From positions 3,718,562 to 3,782,561 of the forward strand of contig JAJLRJ010000001.1 of assembly GCA_024195265.1 (NCBI GenBank): a stretch of 64,000 bases of DNA. The letters are read 5' to 3'. This DNA is from Dendrophyllia cribrosa. Its lineage: Eukaryota; Cnidaria; Anthozoa; Scleractinia; Dendrophylliidae. Position 1 is the stretch's first letter, and every line of letters starts with the position of its first letter. Of this stretch, positions 18,849 through 27,496 are shown piece after piece. The position numbers were made by a program, and so were the translations under genes. The notes beneath the pieces were generated by a model that saw nothing but the letters and a program-made list of their open reading frames with translations, made no database searches and had not been told where the DNA came from.

Positions 18849-19265
18849 ATGTCTTTCCGTCGTCGAGATTGGAGAAGACAGCGAGGACGAGGCATGTTGG
18901 AGGATTTTAGCAAATCTCGCGCCACCCGCACCAATCAAATCAGAGCGCGATGGAATAAGGAGAGAGCCGACATGCATCGACGCTTGCAAAACGAAAGCGG
19001 TAAATTGCAAGAAGGTGCCCGTCGCCTCCAGTGGATGTTGGAAAACCCCAACCCCAGTCTGGGTGAAAGGGTCATGGAGAAGGGACGTCAAACCCAATTC
19101 AAAGCCAAGAATGCTTTCAAACCAGGCATCAAACGCCCCAAACTCAAAGCAGGAACGAAAAGAGCCCTGATGGCTGGGGCGATGGGAGGTGTCTTGGCCC
19201 CCGTAGTGGGAACTTTAATCGCCAAAGCTATAAAAAAGACGAAGACGAAGAAGAAGAAATCATAA
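18849..19265 (+). CDS. Basic virion protein with C-terminal hydrophobic segment and Lys tail
   Basis: 138 aa. The first ATG is at 18849 (context TGAGAAAAATG); an in-frame GTG at 18840 lies in the previous gene. An Arg-rich N-terminus and a charged helical middle lead to a Gly/Ala/Val-rich segment (LMAGAMGGVLAPVVGTLIAK) and a Lys tail. It shares this 'hydrophobic segment then lysines' layout with the genes at 19279 and 20325, which suggests a set of related membrane-active or core proteins. Function is inferred only. Confidence 0.6.
   Translation: MSFRRRDWRRQRGRGMLEDFSKSRATRTNQIRARWNKERADMHRRLQNESGKLQEGARRLQWMLENPNPSLGERVMEKGRQTQFKAKNAFKPGIKRPKLKAGTKRALMAGAMGGVLAPVVGTLIAKAIKKTKTKKKKS
19228..19237 (+). 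promoter_or_regulatory. TATA box inside the 138-aa gene
   Basis: TATAAAAAAG, 51 bases before the ATG at 19279. The codons read AIKKT in the upstream protein, so the lysine tail and the promoter use the same bases. Confidence 0.55.
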
Positions 19266-19278
19266 AAAGAAAACAGTT

Positions 19279-19863
19279 ATGCAGTCCCTCATTGTCATTC
19301 CCACCTATGGAACATGGCCCACCATGCCACGCATTGCTCGAGCGCCTTGGTCGCAAGGGGTTCCTTTTACCCGTTACGTGGTTGGGAAAGGGATACAATT
19401 GCAAGATGCAAGCGATCTCACCACGGGTCGGGCGGCCTGGCAAGCACAGATCCGTCGCAGTCAAAGAGGTCGCGGGATCGATGGCAGCCAGAGATCAAGA
19501 GCCATGGCCAAAGCCTATGCCAACCGACCCGCTCAGAAGGTCGATCGTTGGGTCAACAGAAAGATGTGGCGCTTGCGAGATAAGATGACTCCCGAAACCT
19601 TAACAGGAAAATTAACAGCAGGTGCTGCATTAGGAGGAGCTGCGGCGGCCGTGCCAGCAGCGTTTTTGGGTGCCTTAACAGCCAAAGTCTTCACCCAGAA
19701 GAAGAAAAAGAAGAAGAAGAAACAAGAAGGAGGGTTTTTAACGCTGCTAAGCAGTGCTGCCAAAGTGGGATACGAGGTTGGAAAGAGAAAAGATTACAAG
19801 CGTATGGGAGCCAAAGGAGCCACGGGGCATTATAAAGCGCATCGCAAACCCTGGGAAGTTTAA
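19279..19863 (+). CDS. Virion protein with hydrophobic Gly/Ala segment and Lys block
   Basis: 194 aa. N-terminus with aromatic residues and prolines, a basic middle, then a Gly/Ala-rich segment (LGGAAAAVPAAFLGALTAKV, about residues 117-136) followed directly by a run of about nine lysines. A GG occurs right after the lysines (KKKQEGGFLTLL), a possible protease site releasing the last ~45 residues. Same layout as 18849 and 20325. No family recognised; probable minor capsid or membrane-interacting protein. Confidence 0.6.
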   Translation: MQSLIVIPTYGTWPTMPRIARAPWSQGVPFTRYVVGKGIQLQDASDLTTGRAAWQAQIRRSQRGRGIDGSQRSRAMAKAYANRPAQKVDRWVNRKMWRLRDKMTPETLTGKLTAGAALGGAAAAVPAAFLGALTAKVFTQKKKKKKKKQEGGFLTLLSSAAKVGYEVGKRKDYKRMGAKGATGHYKAHRKPWEV

Positions 19864-19868
19864 GGAAG

Positions 19869-19877
19869 GTATAAAGA
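19869..19877 (+). promoter_or_regulatory. TATA box of the 119-aa gene
   Basis: TATAAAGAG, 41 bases before the ATG at 19910 and just after the preceding stop codon. Confidence 0.6.
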
Positions 19878-19909
19878 GAGAGTAGTCCTCATCCGCAAGT
19901 ACATTCACC

Positions 19910-20269
19910 ATGCCAACCGTTCGCAGAAAGAAAACAAGACAGCGTGGAAAAGGTTTGGGCGCCGACATGGCCGTGGCCACGGCAGCTCCCATTGTGGCCA
20001 ATCTCTTAAGTCAAGGGATTGAACACGCCATGGACAAAGGACCAGAGGTACTCGGCAAGGTAGCCGAGCATGGCAAACGTGGTGTAAAGTGGCTCTCGAA
20101 ACGCTTCAACCGTTTGAGAAAAAAGAAACCTCAGAAGGGCGGTAGAAAAAAAAGAACATCCTTGCCCCGTTGGGCTCAAGAACCTGGTCTGTCCAAACTC
20201 GTAGGTCTACCCAATCATTTACCGTCACACGTGCAATTTCAACTTGAAAATTCCACGACCTCGGTGTAG
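19910..20269 (+). CDS. Small basic virion protein
   Basis: 119 aa. Basic start (MPTVRRKKTRQRGKGLG), an Ala/Val-rich helix (ADMAVATAAPIVANLLSQGI), an amphipathic basic middle ending RLRKKKPQKGGRKKR, and a non-basic tail of about 35 residues after the GG. The hydrophobic-then-basic order is similar to its neighbours. It could be a membrane-active peptide or core protein. It has its own TATA box. Confidence 0.6.
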   Translation: MPTVRRKKTRQRGKGLGADMAVATAAPIVANLLSQGIEHAMDKGPEVLGKVAEHGKRGVKWLSKRFNRLRKKKPQKGGRKKRTSLPRWAQEPGLSKLVGLPNHLPSHVQFQLENSTTSV

Positions 20270-20281
20270 GCAGGCGAAGGA

Positions 20282-20290
20282 TATAAGAAA
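20282..20290 (+). promoter_or_regulatory. TATA box of the 207-aa gene
   Basis: TATAAGAAA, 43 bases before the ATG at 20325. It lies in the short gap after the previous stop codon. Confidence 0.5.
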
Positions 20291-20324
20291 GGAGGAAACT
20301 GCAGGACACACACAGTTTTTTGTG

Positions 20325-20948
20325 ATGGCCCCACCTAGAGGCGCTTGGCGTGCTTTTCCTGTCAATTCAAATTTTTCGCCCACTTCTGCTGCAGAGCGAC
20401 GAGCGAACTCGGGATTTGATGCCCCAAGAAAGAAGGCCACTACCGATCGTTTTGGGAGACCCAACCGAGCCGTGAAAGCCAGTATTGCCTTGAAAAAAGG
20501 AATCAAGACAGCCAATGCGGCGACAGCGGGAGCGATTTTAGCGGCCACTTTGGGCGGTGTGCTTGCAAGTCAACTCTCGAAAAAGAAAAAAAAGAAGAAG
20601 AAGAAGCAAGAACAACAAGGTGCAGGCAAAAGATCAAGGGGATGGCGCATGCAAGAACAAGCCGACTGGTTATCGGGGTTGACGGATCGCCGGACGTTTT
20701 CGGAGGACATAAAAAGAGCCAGCAACGAACAATTGCGAGCTCTGACCGATCTGATACGTAATCTCTACGACAACGTGATCCAAGTACCCGCTTACGTCAA
20801 AACCCCTCTCCTGGGTAACAGGAAAACGATTCGACGCATCAGTGCACTGACGACGCCTTTGCACGAAAGAAAGAGGCTCTTAAGAAGAGTAGGAGGAGAA
20901 AAACTCGTTCCCTTTTTGCAAGCCGGACTAGACGCCTTGTCGTCATGA
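20325..20948 (+). CDS. Virion protein with hydrophobic segment and Lys block
   Basis: 207 aa. The start MAPPRGAW at 20325 is the first ATG after the TATA box; the frame is open further upstream but runs through the previous gene. Residues about 66-82 are Ala/Gly/Leu-rich (TAGAILAATLGGVLASQLS), followed at once by nine lysines. The C-terminal 110 residues are charged and helical. Same layout as 18849 and 19279. Its stop TGA overlaps the next ATG (ATGA), so the two are translationally linked. Confidence 0.6.
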   Translation: MAPPRGAWRAFPVNSNFSPTSAAERRANSGFDAPRKKATTDRFGRPNRAVKASIALKKGIKTANAATAGAILAATLGGVLASQLSKKKKKKKKKQEQQGAGKRSRGWRMQEQADWLSGLTDRRTFSEDIKRASNEQLRALTDLIRNLYDNVIQVPAYVKTPLLGNRKTIRRISALTTPLHERKRLLRRVGGEKLVPFLQAGLDALSS

Positions 20949-21853
20949 CGGACAAATACGCTCGAGAGATGATGTTGGTGCCCAAAGATCCCCCCTGGAT
21001 GAAACCGCCGGTTCCCTTTCTACCCGATTCATCCCGTCAATGGGGAAGGGGTGAACAAACACCCCCCGACCCCAACGAAGCCTACTGGAAACGTCAATTC
21101 TTGACGGACCAATTGGTCAATGCCCCTCGTTTGGATCGCGTCATGCGTGTCATGGATGCCATGAAGAGCGTGGAAGGTGAAGGGCAACCGCCCAAGTTAC
21201 CTTCGTACGGAAGTAAGAGCAGCGAATACTTTCGACTTCAGAATCAACTACGACACATGATAGACCCCCGTCAGACCTCTGCGCTCTTGAGAAGACCTCC
21301 CCCTCTTTCGGCGGCGGAAAACCAAGCCCGAACGGATGATATTATTCCCCCCAAACCACCCCTTGGATCCACACTTCCACCACCTCCCAAGTCATTTCAA
21401 GAAGCGCACCAGCAATCAAAGAACATTGACAAACAATTGGAAAACTTCATCAACGTGGCTAAACAGAATTTGGACGAGGCCAAGCGCGCCGGCAATAATC
21501 CTAACGAGGTGAAAATGGCTGATCTAGATTGGCAAGTGGCTCAAAAGTCTGCTGAAGTCATACGAGAGTTGGACGATCAATTAAACTCAGAAAACTATGG
21601 TTTGCCCTTCAGCGACCTCAAATACTGGACCGCGGACAAAGACACATTCGATGCTGCCGTGGAAGCACACAAAAGAGAGCTGCTGGAACGTCGTGACAAA
21701 CTGTGGGGTCAACTGGAAACAGAATATCAAGAGCACAAGGAAAGCATGAAACAGAGAGAAAAGCAAAGACAAGCCAAGATAGAAAACATTATTCAAAAAG
21801 GAAAAGGGGTCGCCTTGAAACGACACAAACCTCGCGGTTGGGTGCAAGAGTAA
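20945..21853 (+). CDS. Proline-rich and coiled-coil protein, unknown
   Basis: 302 aa. The ATG overlaps the previous stop as ATGA. The N-terminal half is proline-rich (PPWMKPPVPF, PPKPPLGSTLPPPPK). Residues about 155-290 are highly charged and helical, with coiled-coil character (ELLERRDKLWGQLETEYQEH). The C-terminus is basic. A structural or scaffolding role in the particle is possible. No family is recognised. It is the last gene before the right TIR and is followed by AATAAA at 21934. Confidence 0.6.
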   Translation: MTDKYAREMMLVPKDPPWMKPPVPFLPDSSRQWGRGEQTPPDPNEAYWKRQFLTDQLVNAPRLDRVMRVMDAMKSVEGEGQPPKLPSYGSKSSEYFRLQNQLRHMIDPRQTSALLRRPPPLSAAENQARTDDIIPPKPPLGSTLPPPPKSFQEAHQQSKNIDKQLENFINVAKQNLDEAKRAGNNPNEVKMADLDWQVAQKSAEVIRELDDQLNSENYGLPFSDLKYWTADKDTFDAAVEAHKRELLERRDKLWGQLETEYQEHKESMKQREKQRQAKIENIIQKGKGVALKRHKPRGWVQE

Positions 21854-21933
21854 GAAAGTTGTTCAGAAAAAAGAGACGTTTAAAAGTTGTCACTATTTAA
21901 ATTGTTGACCTGTTTTCACAACAAGATTGTTGT

Positions 21934-21939
21934 AATAAA
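21934..21939 (+). terminator. Poly(A) signal of the right-hand gene cluster
   Basis: AATAAA in TGTTGTAATAAAGTTGC, 80 bases after the last stop codon. It would end the transcripts of the structural gene cluster. Confidence 0.6.
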
Positions 21940-22034
21940 GTTGCTTTAAAATGGTCAAAACACGTGTGCTCTTTTTCTTGCACTAACCGGTTTTTTGAAT
22001 AAGAATTCATCAAAAAAAAAGTCAAAAACGCAAT

Positions 22035-22194
22035 GAAAAAAAAAAAAAAAAAAAAAAACAATCTGCGTGGTTCATTGTCTGATGAACCAAATCAAACAAG
22101 GCAAGACTCCTTTGTGGCCACAAGTAACGAGAAAAGGCCCACTGGTAGTGTAGACTCTCGCCAAGGTCACAGGTTCGATTCCCGTTGGGGCCCC
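22035..22194 (+). mobile_element. tRNA-derived SINE-like insertion in the right TIR
   Basis: This stretch interrupts the TIR between A-runs and is absent from the left TIR. It contains TGGTAGTGTAG (A-box-like), then TCTCGCC and GGTTCGATTCCCG (a good B box), and ends GGGGCCCC. The order resembles a glycine tRNA lacking most of its anticodon arm, so it is not a working tRNA gene. A poly-A run of about 24 precedes it. The flanking A7 could be its target duplication. It probably arose by retroposition after integration. Confidence 0.55.
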
Positions 22195-22378
22195 AAAAAA
22201 ATCAACAAGAACATTCGAAAACAAGAAAACGAAAAACAAGCAAGAAAAACACAAAACAAAAAGCACTCTCACTTTCTGGAAACGCTTGGTTGACAAAACA
22301 AATTGCCCTTCAAAGACAAGAGACGTCAGCGAAGGGCTTCCTCGTAGCCTGAGGGGTGGCGTCAGCTTTTTTTCCCTT

Positions 22379-22386
22379 TATAAAGG
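22379..22386 (+). promoter_or_regulatory. TATA box in right TIR, outward
   Basis: TATAAAGG, 91 bases before the ATG at 22470. Mirror of the left-TIR TATA box. Confidence 0.5.
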
Positions 22387-22469
22387 CTCGCGCTTTGTTC
22401 TTTTTTCATTCTTCTCTCATTCGCTTACAACGCAAAGCCAGACGAGCTGCTCGGCAGAAGAAAACAGTA

Positions 22470-22586
22470 ATGGGTGCAAGATTATCGCAAACACTTGGGA
22501 CGAGACGATTTCAATTTAAACTCTTTTATCGTCGAGCCAGGTCCCGCTGTGGTTCGCGCGTGGTCTGGAGCCAAGTGATGGCGTAA
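22470..22586 (+). CDS. TIR-encoded small basic protein, right copy
   Basis: 38 codons, the same sequence as the ORF at 7945-8061. It begins MGARLSQ and includes the basic stretch YRRARSRCGSR. It ends at GCGTAAGC, where a splice donor reading GC|GTAAGC would be in phase with an outer exon starting near 22945. Preserved in both TIRs, although TIR identity may be kept by copying rather than by selection on the protein. Confidence 0.4.
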   Translation: MGARLSQTLGTRRFQFKLFYRRARSRCGSRVVWSQVMA

Positions 22587-23522
22587 GCCGGGTTTTTCCA
22601 GGAAAACGCTGTTCTGAGAAAGACAAGAAAGATTTTTTCACGGCGTGAAAACAAAGATGGTTCCTCGCTAAAAAATCGGACAACTCTCCTCGTGGAAGGT
22701 TTAAGAGGTGGCTTTGGAAAAAGGACAACCTTTTCGGCAAAAGAAAGGGATTTTTGTACTGCAAAATCTTTCCGCAGGTTCGTAGTTTGTTTGTTTGTCT
22801 TTGCTCGATTCGTCAAGCGAGGAAAATTTGATTTGTTTAAAATACTTTCACGTTTCTTCTTTCAAACGAGTTTTCTGCGAGTATTGAATTCAAACTATTT
22901 TTTTTTTTCTTTTTTCATTCACGGAATGTCCCGGAGGCGAGCCAAGATGATTTTCGTTCTAACATGCGATGGAATCGAAAGAGAAAGAGAACCCGATTTA
23001 CGACACGTCTTCGCGGAAAATGTCTGACTTTGAATTTTTTGCCCTGAAGGTTTTCATGCGGTCTAATTACCAAGTGATTGCTTGTATTATGTTCTGTTAA
23101 AAGAATTATTCAGCGCTCGATGATAAGCGCTTTTATCACCATAACATCCAGATAAATTTTGCTCAAACCCCGATCGGAAAGTTACTCAAGAAAAGAAGAA
23201 AGCGTTAATCCTTGAAATTTTTTCTTGTTGATGATTTTCATTAAACACGTTATTGAACTTTCATCTTTGTGTGGGCTTCTTCTTTCATATTGGGGATTTT
23301 GACTACTTCCCCAATTCATTCCCCAGGAGGATCGTACACAGGGAAATTTGACCACTTCCCCCCCAAAAAAAAAAAAAAAAATTTGAAAAAATTTTTGAAA
23401 AAAATCAAAAAATTTTTTGAAAAAATTCGATACTCAAAATCACCTATATAAATCAAAAATTGAAAAAAAAACTTCAAAAAAAAATTCAAAAAAATTTGAA
23501 AAAAAATTGAAAAATAATTCTA

Positions 23523-23594
23523 GTCAAAATCCCCTATATAACGTTGGGTTAACGTCAGGTGACGTCAGCGATGACGTATATAGGAGATTTTGAC
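23523..23594. promoter_or_regulatory. Subterminal dyad, right copy
   Basis: Exact mirror of 6707-6778, with the same GTCAAAATC arms around CRE-like TGACGTCA. Confidence 0.55.
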
Positions 23595-23678
23595 TATGCC
23601 CCATATTCAAAATCCAAAAAGGGTGTGGTTAGGAAAAAATGACTATGCCCCATGTAGTCCCCCCTTACTACTCCTGTG

Positions 23679-25050
23679 TACCCCCTTTTCATTTTATATT
23701 TTCTACATTTCAGTTTTTTACTGAAAAAGGCCTCTACGAAGGAGGGAGATGTTGATGAATTTTGACAATCATGGTTCAGGTCTAGTGGATTTTTTTTTCT
23801 GATGAGGAAATTCTATCACTTGTCCAACAGAGAAGGAATAGCTCCTGATTTCTTTTTTTATTTGGGAGCCATCCTTGTTTAAGTATGACACATTAAGCTT
23901 CTTTGTGATGTTTTATTAACATTTTAGTTTTTAACACCAGGCCAGGTCTTTCTCTTGCAGTCCAGTCTGGCTTTGTTAAATGTGTCAGGAGCATAAGATT
24001 CCCACTGACATGGCGTTAGGGGTTGTAAGGGCTTACAAGCATCCCTGCCACATCAGACAGGGAAGCTTTGATTTAAAACAATCAGGTAATCAAGTGACCA
24101 ACCTTTCTACCTGTAAACAATGGCTAGATTTAAGAAGCCCAGCCCAGCTTCTAAAGTTGACCAAAGCTATATATTATTTTAACTTTAGAAGGGTTTCCTC
24201 ATCAATTAATCCTCAGGGTTACAATTTGCCAGAGGGGATTTTCTATGCCAGTCACAGTTAGTTGACATGAACCAATTGAATATGTATACTTCATGTGCAA
24301 TATCCAGGTAGGGATTGACAGGAAGTGTGTATAAAGTCGGCACATTTGGAATTTAAGATTTTGGGAGTTAAATGATAATTTTTAAATTGGGGGACGAGTA
24401 GCGTTGGCTCATGACTTGTTTATTTGCTGCTTTCAGAATACTATCACATTCCCTGGTCACCATTTAGGGCGGATGTAGCTTCATTTGGAAATGGATTAAA
24501 TGACTTTAATCTTCAATTTTGCTGTTTTATTTGATTTATTTGGTAACAAAATACACTAATCACACTGCTCACTGCTGTCATTTCCAACATAAATTGTACA
24601 TGTTTTCCTCAGAAACAATAAACTGTGACAAACACCTCTAACAAATATGGTAAAATACTTTGACTTGTCTTCACTTTTGTTTTCTCTTTTTTTAGAAAAT
24701 GTTAACTTGGTGGGAGATATATTCCCGGAAATGAGTAAATAAAAAGCACTTGATTTAACATATTTTGCAGTTGTCAGTGTTTTGACTGGATCGGCAAACC
24801 ATCTGATCTCTGAATAAAAGATCAAGTAAAAGTGTTTTATTGGAGGGAAGACGGTAAATTACTTTAAAATGCCAACAAAACGGTGATACCCGCGCAAGAG
24901 CAACGGTAAAAGCATCGACGGTTAAATCGAAAAAAATATTACCACAAAAACTTCGTGCTATTTTGTTGCTTGCGGGCGTGATCGTGGGAAAAGAAGCCGA
25001 AAATACTATAATATAAGAAACCAAAAGTCTTAGCTGAGACGGTAAATTTA
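23679..25050. other. Interior of the large element between the two nested insertions
   Basis: AT-rich, with short open frames only and no recognised domain or RNA gene. Its right limit is the 9-mer GCCCTTTCC that flanks the next transposon. Confidence 0.5.
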
Positions 25051-25059
25051 GCCCTTTCC

Positions 25060-25320
25060 GGCTGGTGCACCATATACCAAGTCACCGGTGACGTCACTCC
25101 GTTGTTCGTACGTAGACGTTACCTTGTTACCTTGGATATCTTGGTCGATGGTTCGATTAATGGATCGTTCAATGGTTCGTTAGTTCGATAGATCGTTGGT
25201 TCTTCAGCTCGATGGTTCGTTGGTTCGATGGATCGTTGGTTCGATGGATCGTTGGTTCGTTGGTTCGATGGATCGTTGGTTCGATGGATCGTTGGTTCGT
25301 TGGTTCGATGGATCGTTGGT
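25060..25320. repeat. Left TIR with GTTCGATGGATCGTTG repeats
   Basis: About 140 bases match the right end inversely. Then 12- to 28-base repeats built from GTTCGATGGATCGTTG follow up to 25320. The repeats are open in one frame (RWFVGSMD...), but this is a by-product of the repeat, not a protein domain. Confidence 0.8.
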
Positions 25321-25399
25321 TATGATGACACAGCAGTACACATACTTATGTAAATGTCATCCGCTGATTTCAAAATATACGGACTCACAGTCACGCAAA

Positions 25400-26452
25400 A
25401 TGGCGTCCGCGTCCGCTTTCAATAAGTGTTATCTTGGTATTTGCCTTTGTATACTTCTTATATCTGTTCGTTTACCGGTAGTTCATCCATCTCAAATTCC
25501 GAAAACGTGGATAGACTTCATCCAAAGTTGCATTGCCTCCTTCAAATCATCGGGAGAAAAACAGTGCTTTAGCGGTATATTTCATTCTTCTGGCGGCGAA
25601 CAACTTGATGGAAACACAGAAACGTTCATGATTTCACCCGTTATTTTGTGGAATCCGTTAGTACATCAAGCATGTGATCTGGCATGCCCATATTGTCGGT
25701 CATCTCTGAGAGAGTGGAGGTGGAACGATGGAAGAAGCTCGCATACCATGCCTCGCAGCATATTTTCCATCCAAGAGCGAGTCCTTCTTGTCTCATGTGT
25801 ATATCTCTGTGTTAATAATCACCATCAAGTTATTGCACACGACCCAGAGTTGTTGAAGGCGGTCCGAAATTCAGGCATACGAATTCCGTTTGCTCTTTTC
25901 CATAAGTCTGGAATGACCAAGGAACTTCTTGACTTTATTGCAAGTAGTATCCATGCTGGGATGTGTATACAGGACATTGAAGCCATGCTTTTGAACTTGC
26001 ATAATTCACATCATTGTAGCAGAGCCTTTCAGTACTATTCACAGTATAGCAGTTCTGGTAGTGTTCAGGCTCATGTCCCCCTCTTTCAACCAAGGAAAGA
26101 TTTCATCGGAAGAATGCTCATCACACGAGCATTTTTGCGAGTTTTCAGCGAATGTGAAGATATGTTCACACAGCACATGGCTAGTCAGCATGGAAAATGG
26201 CTTTCAGCAGACCATACATTCAAAATATCTGCTAACATTGGTTATTGGAAGGATAAGCAATGGATAAAGTTATACAATTCTGTCTTCATTGTCATGAACG
26301 AGAAAAACAAGGTACTTGGGTGGCAGCTAACAAGAGGGACATCCATTGACACTGTACAGTCACTTCTTTCTGGATTGAAACAAAGACATGCCATGGCCCA
26401 GGCTGAGTTAGAAGGGTTTATTACATCGCATAGAATGGCTGGACATCATTAA
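25400..26452 (+). CDS. DDE transposase, first exon (N-terminal half)
   Basis: The likely start is ATG 25400 (MASASAFNK), after the subterminal repeats. The N-terminal part has a Cys/His cluster (ACDLACPYC ... VLLVSCVYLC ... HD) that looks like a zinc-binding DNA recognition domain. The catalytic region begins at WLSADHTFK, with the first acidic residue at D271 from this start, followed by a beta-strand-rich stretch (LYNSVFIVMNEKNKVLGW). The frame ends at 26452, but the protein continues at 27892 after a probable intron, with a donor near 26415. I place it near Mutator-type or related DDE transposases by motif only. Confidence 0.65.
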   Translation: MASASAFNKCYLGICLCILLISVRLPVVHPSQIPKTWIDFIQSCIASFKSSGEKQCFSGIFHSSGGEQLDGNTETFMISPVILWNPLVHQACDLACPYCRSSLREWRWNDGRSSHTMPRSIFSIQERVLLVSCVYLCVNNHHQVIAHDPELLKAVRNSGIRIPFALFHKSGMTKELLDFIASSIHAGMCIQDIEAMLLNLHNSHHCSRAFQYYSQYSSSGSVQAHVPLFQPRKDFIGRMLITRAFLRVFSECEDMFTQHMASQHGKWLSADHTFKISANIGYWKDKQWIKLYNSVFIVMNEKNKVLGWQLTRGTSIDTVQSLLSGLKQRHAMAQAELEGFITSHRMAGHH

Positions 26453-27300
26453 TTATTCATAATCGCTGAAGCGGCAAATTTGAATGCGAGTTCGCTTTGA
26501 AAAGCCCAGAATAAAAGAAGAAAGGACCCAAATTGGCCAAGAAGGGTTGATAAAACTCGCTTTTATGATTTCCAGAAGTCCTAACCTAAACTTTCACGCA
26601 CGGCTTTTAGAAGAGCAGTGTTGTATCTGTAATTTAAGCCTAAAATGATGGAGATTTAGAAAGTATAATGACTATTCCTTCACACTTGAAAATACCGAAA
26701 ATTCGGGCTTTTTCTGTATGGACGCCGTTTTCAAGAGCGGTTTTCTGAAAATCTGGACTGTCTTCCAAATTTTCACGCGCGGCAAATGGAAGATGGACCT
26801 TTTCTCGAACAGAATCCGTTTTAATCTTAAAAATTGGTTAACAGGAACGACTATTCCTTTCAGTTTGAAAACTGCTAGAAGACGTTGCGTTTGAAAATGG
26901 CGCGTGTTAGGCGAGTGAGCTATTGTTTTAAGGCCACTATTGAATAACAATAGTTACCAACCAACTAACAACACCATCGATACATGACCGTTCGACCGGA
27001 ATGAATAATGCTCCTTGAAGATGTAAACAACAGAAAAAGCTCAAAGCTTCTCGGCTCGCTGGCGGCGTCGTTTTTGCCAGCATCTATGTGAAATATTCCA
27101 TGGAAGTTGAAGGAGGTTTTCTCCATCCCTAGCCGTCGAATGTTTTTCGATGCAAACTTCTGAAGCCGATAAAACGTCCTCCGCCAGCGGAGCTCACTAA
27201 TTATGCCCGATGCAAATGAGATACGCCGACAGAACAGCCCACAAGATACAAACACTTCTCGGCTCGCTGGAGGTTTCGTTTTAATCGGCATCGACCTTAA

Positions 27301-27496
27301 AGAATCTGACCCACCCAGTTTGCATTGCGCGCCTACGTTGGTTCATCCGCCATTTTCAGGGGCCCCGGAAGTCCATACTGTATTGTAGATGAGAAATTCA
27401 CTCTTGCAAGAGGTGATATGCTTGCCCAAATATGGAATAGAGCCGTATCATAACAATAAGAGAAGCGCGCAATGCACACTGGGTGGGTCAGACTCT
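27301..27496. mobile_element. MITE with TTAA duplication inside the transposase intron
   Basis: Inverted termini AGAATCTGACCCACCCAGT and the mirror (AGAGTCTGACCCACCCAGT) extend into TGCATTGCGCGC. TTAA lies directly outside both ends (27297-27300 and 27497-27500), as with piggyBac-type elements. About 196 bases, non-coding. Confidence 0.75.

Larger units (their letters stand above)
6629..23672. mobile_element. Complete Polinton/Maverick (adintovirus-like) provirus
   Basis: The element begins AGTAGTAAGGGGGGACTAC and ends with its exact reverse complement. It is flanked by a perfect 6-bp duplication CCTGTG (6623-6628 and 23673-23678). AG...CT ends, a 6-bp duplication and long terminal inverted repeats are hallmarks of Polintons. 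The interior encodes integrase, hexon-like capsid, adenain-like protease, packaging ATPase, penton-like protein and small basic proteins, all with open frames apart from one possible shift in the zinc-finger gene. Nearly identical TIRs suggest a recent insertion. No protein-primed DNA polymerase B is present, which departs from the usual Polinton gene set. Confidence 0.95.
21985..23672. repeat. Right terminal inverted repeat of the provirus
   Basis: About 1,688 bases, the inverse of 6629-8388 apart from two length differences: it lacks the 228-bp tandem copy and contains about 156 extra bases (22035-22194). Terminal bases, dyad, A-tract region and outward ORF are all present. Confidence 0.9.

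Noticed and set aside
22136..22194. tRNA-Gly gene
   Set aside because: The A-box-like and B-box sequences are present, but most of the anticodon arm is missing and the acceptor stem pairs poorly. It fits a tRNA-derived SINE-like fragment better.
25200..25320. Regular short repeats that could suggest a CRISPR array
   Set aside because: The units are directly adjacent with no unique spacers, and the same array occurs inverted at the other end of a transposon. They are subterminal repeats.
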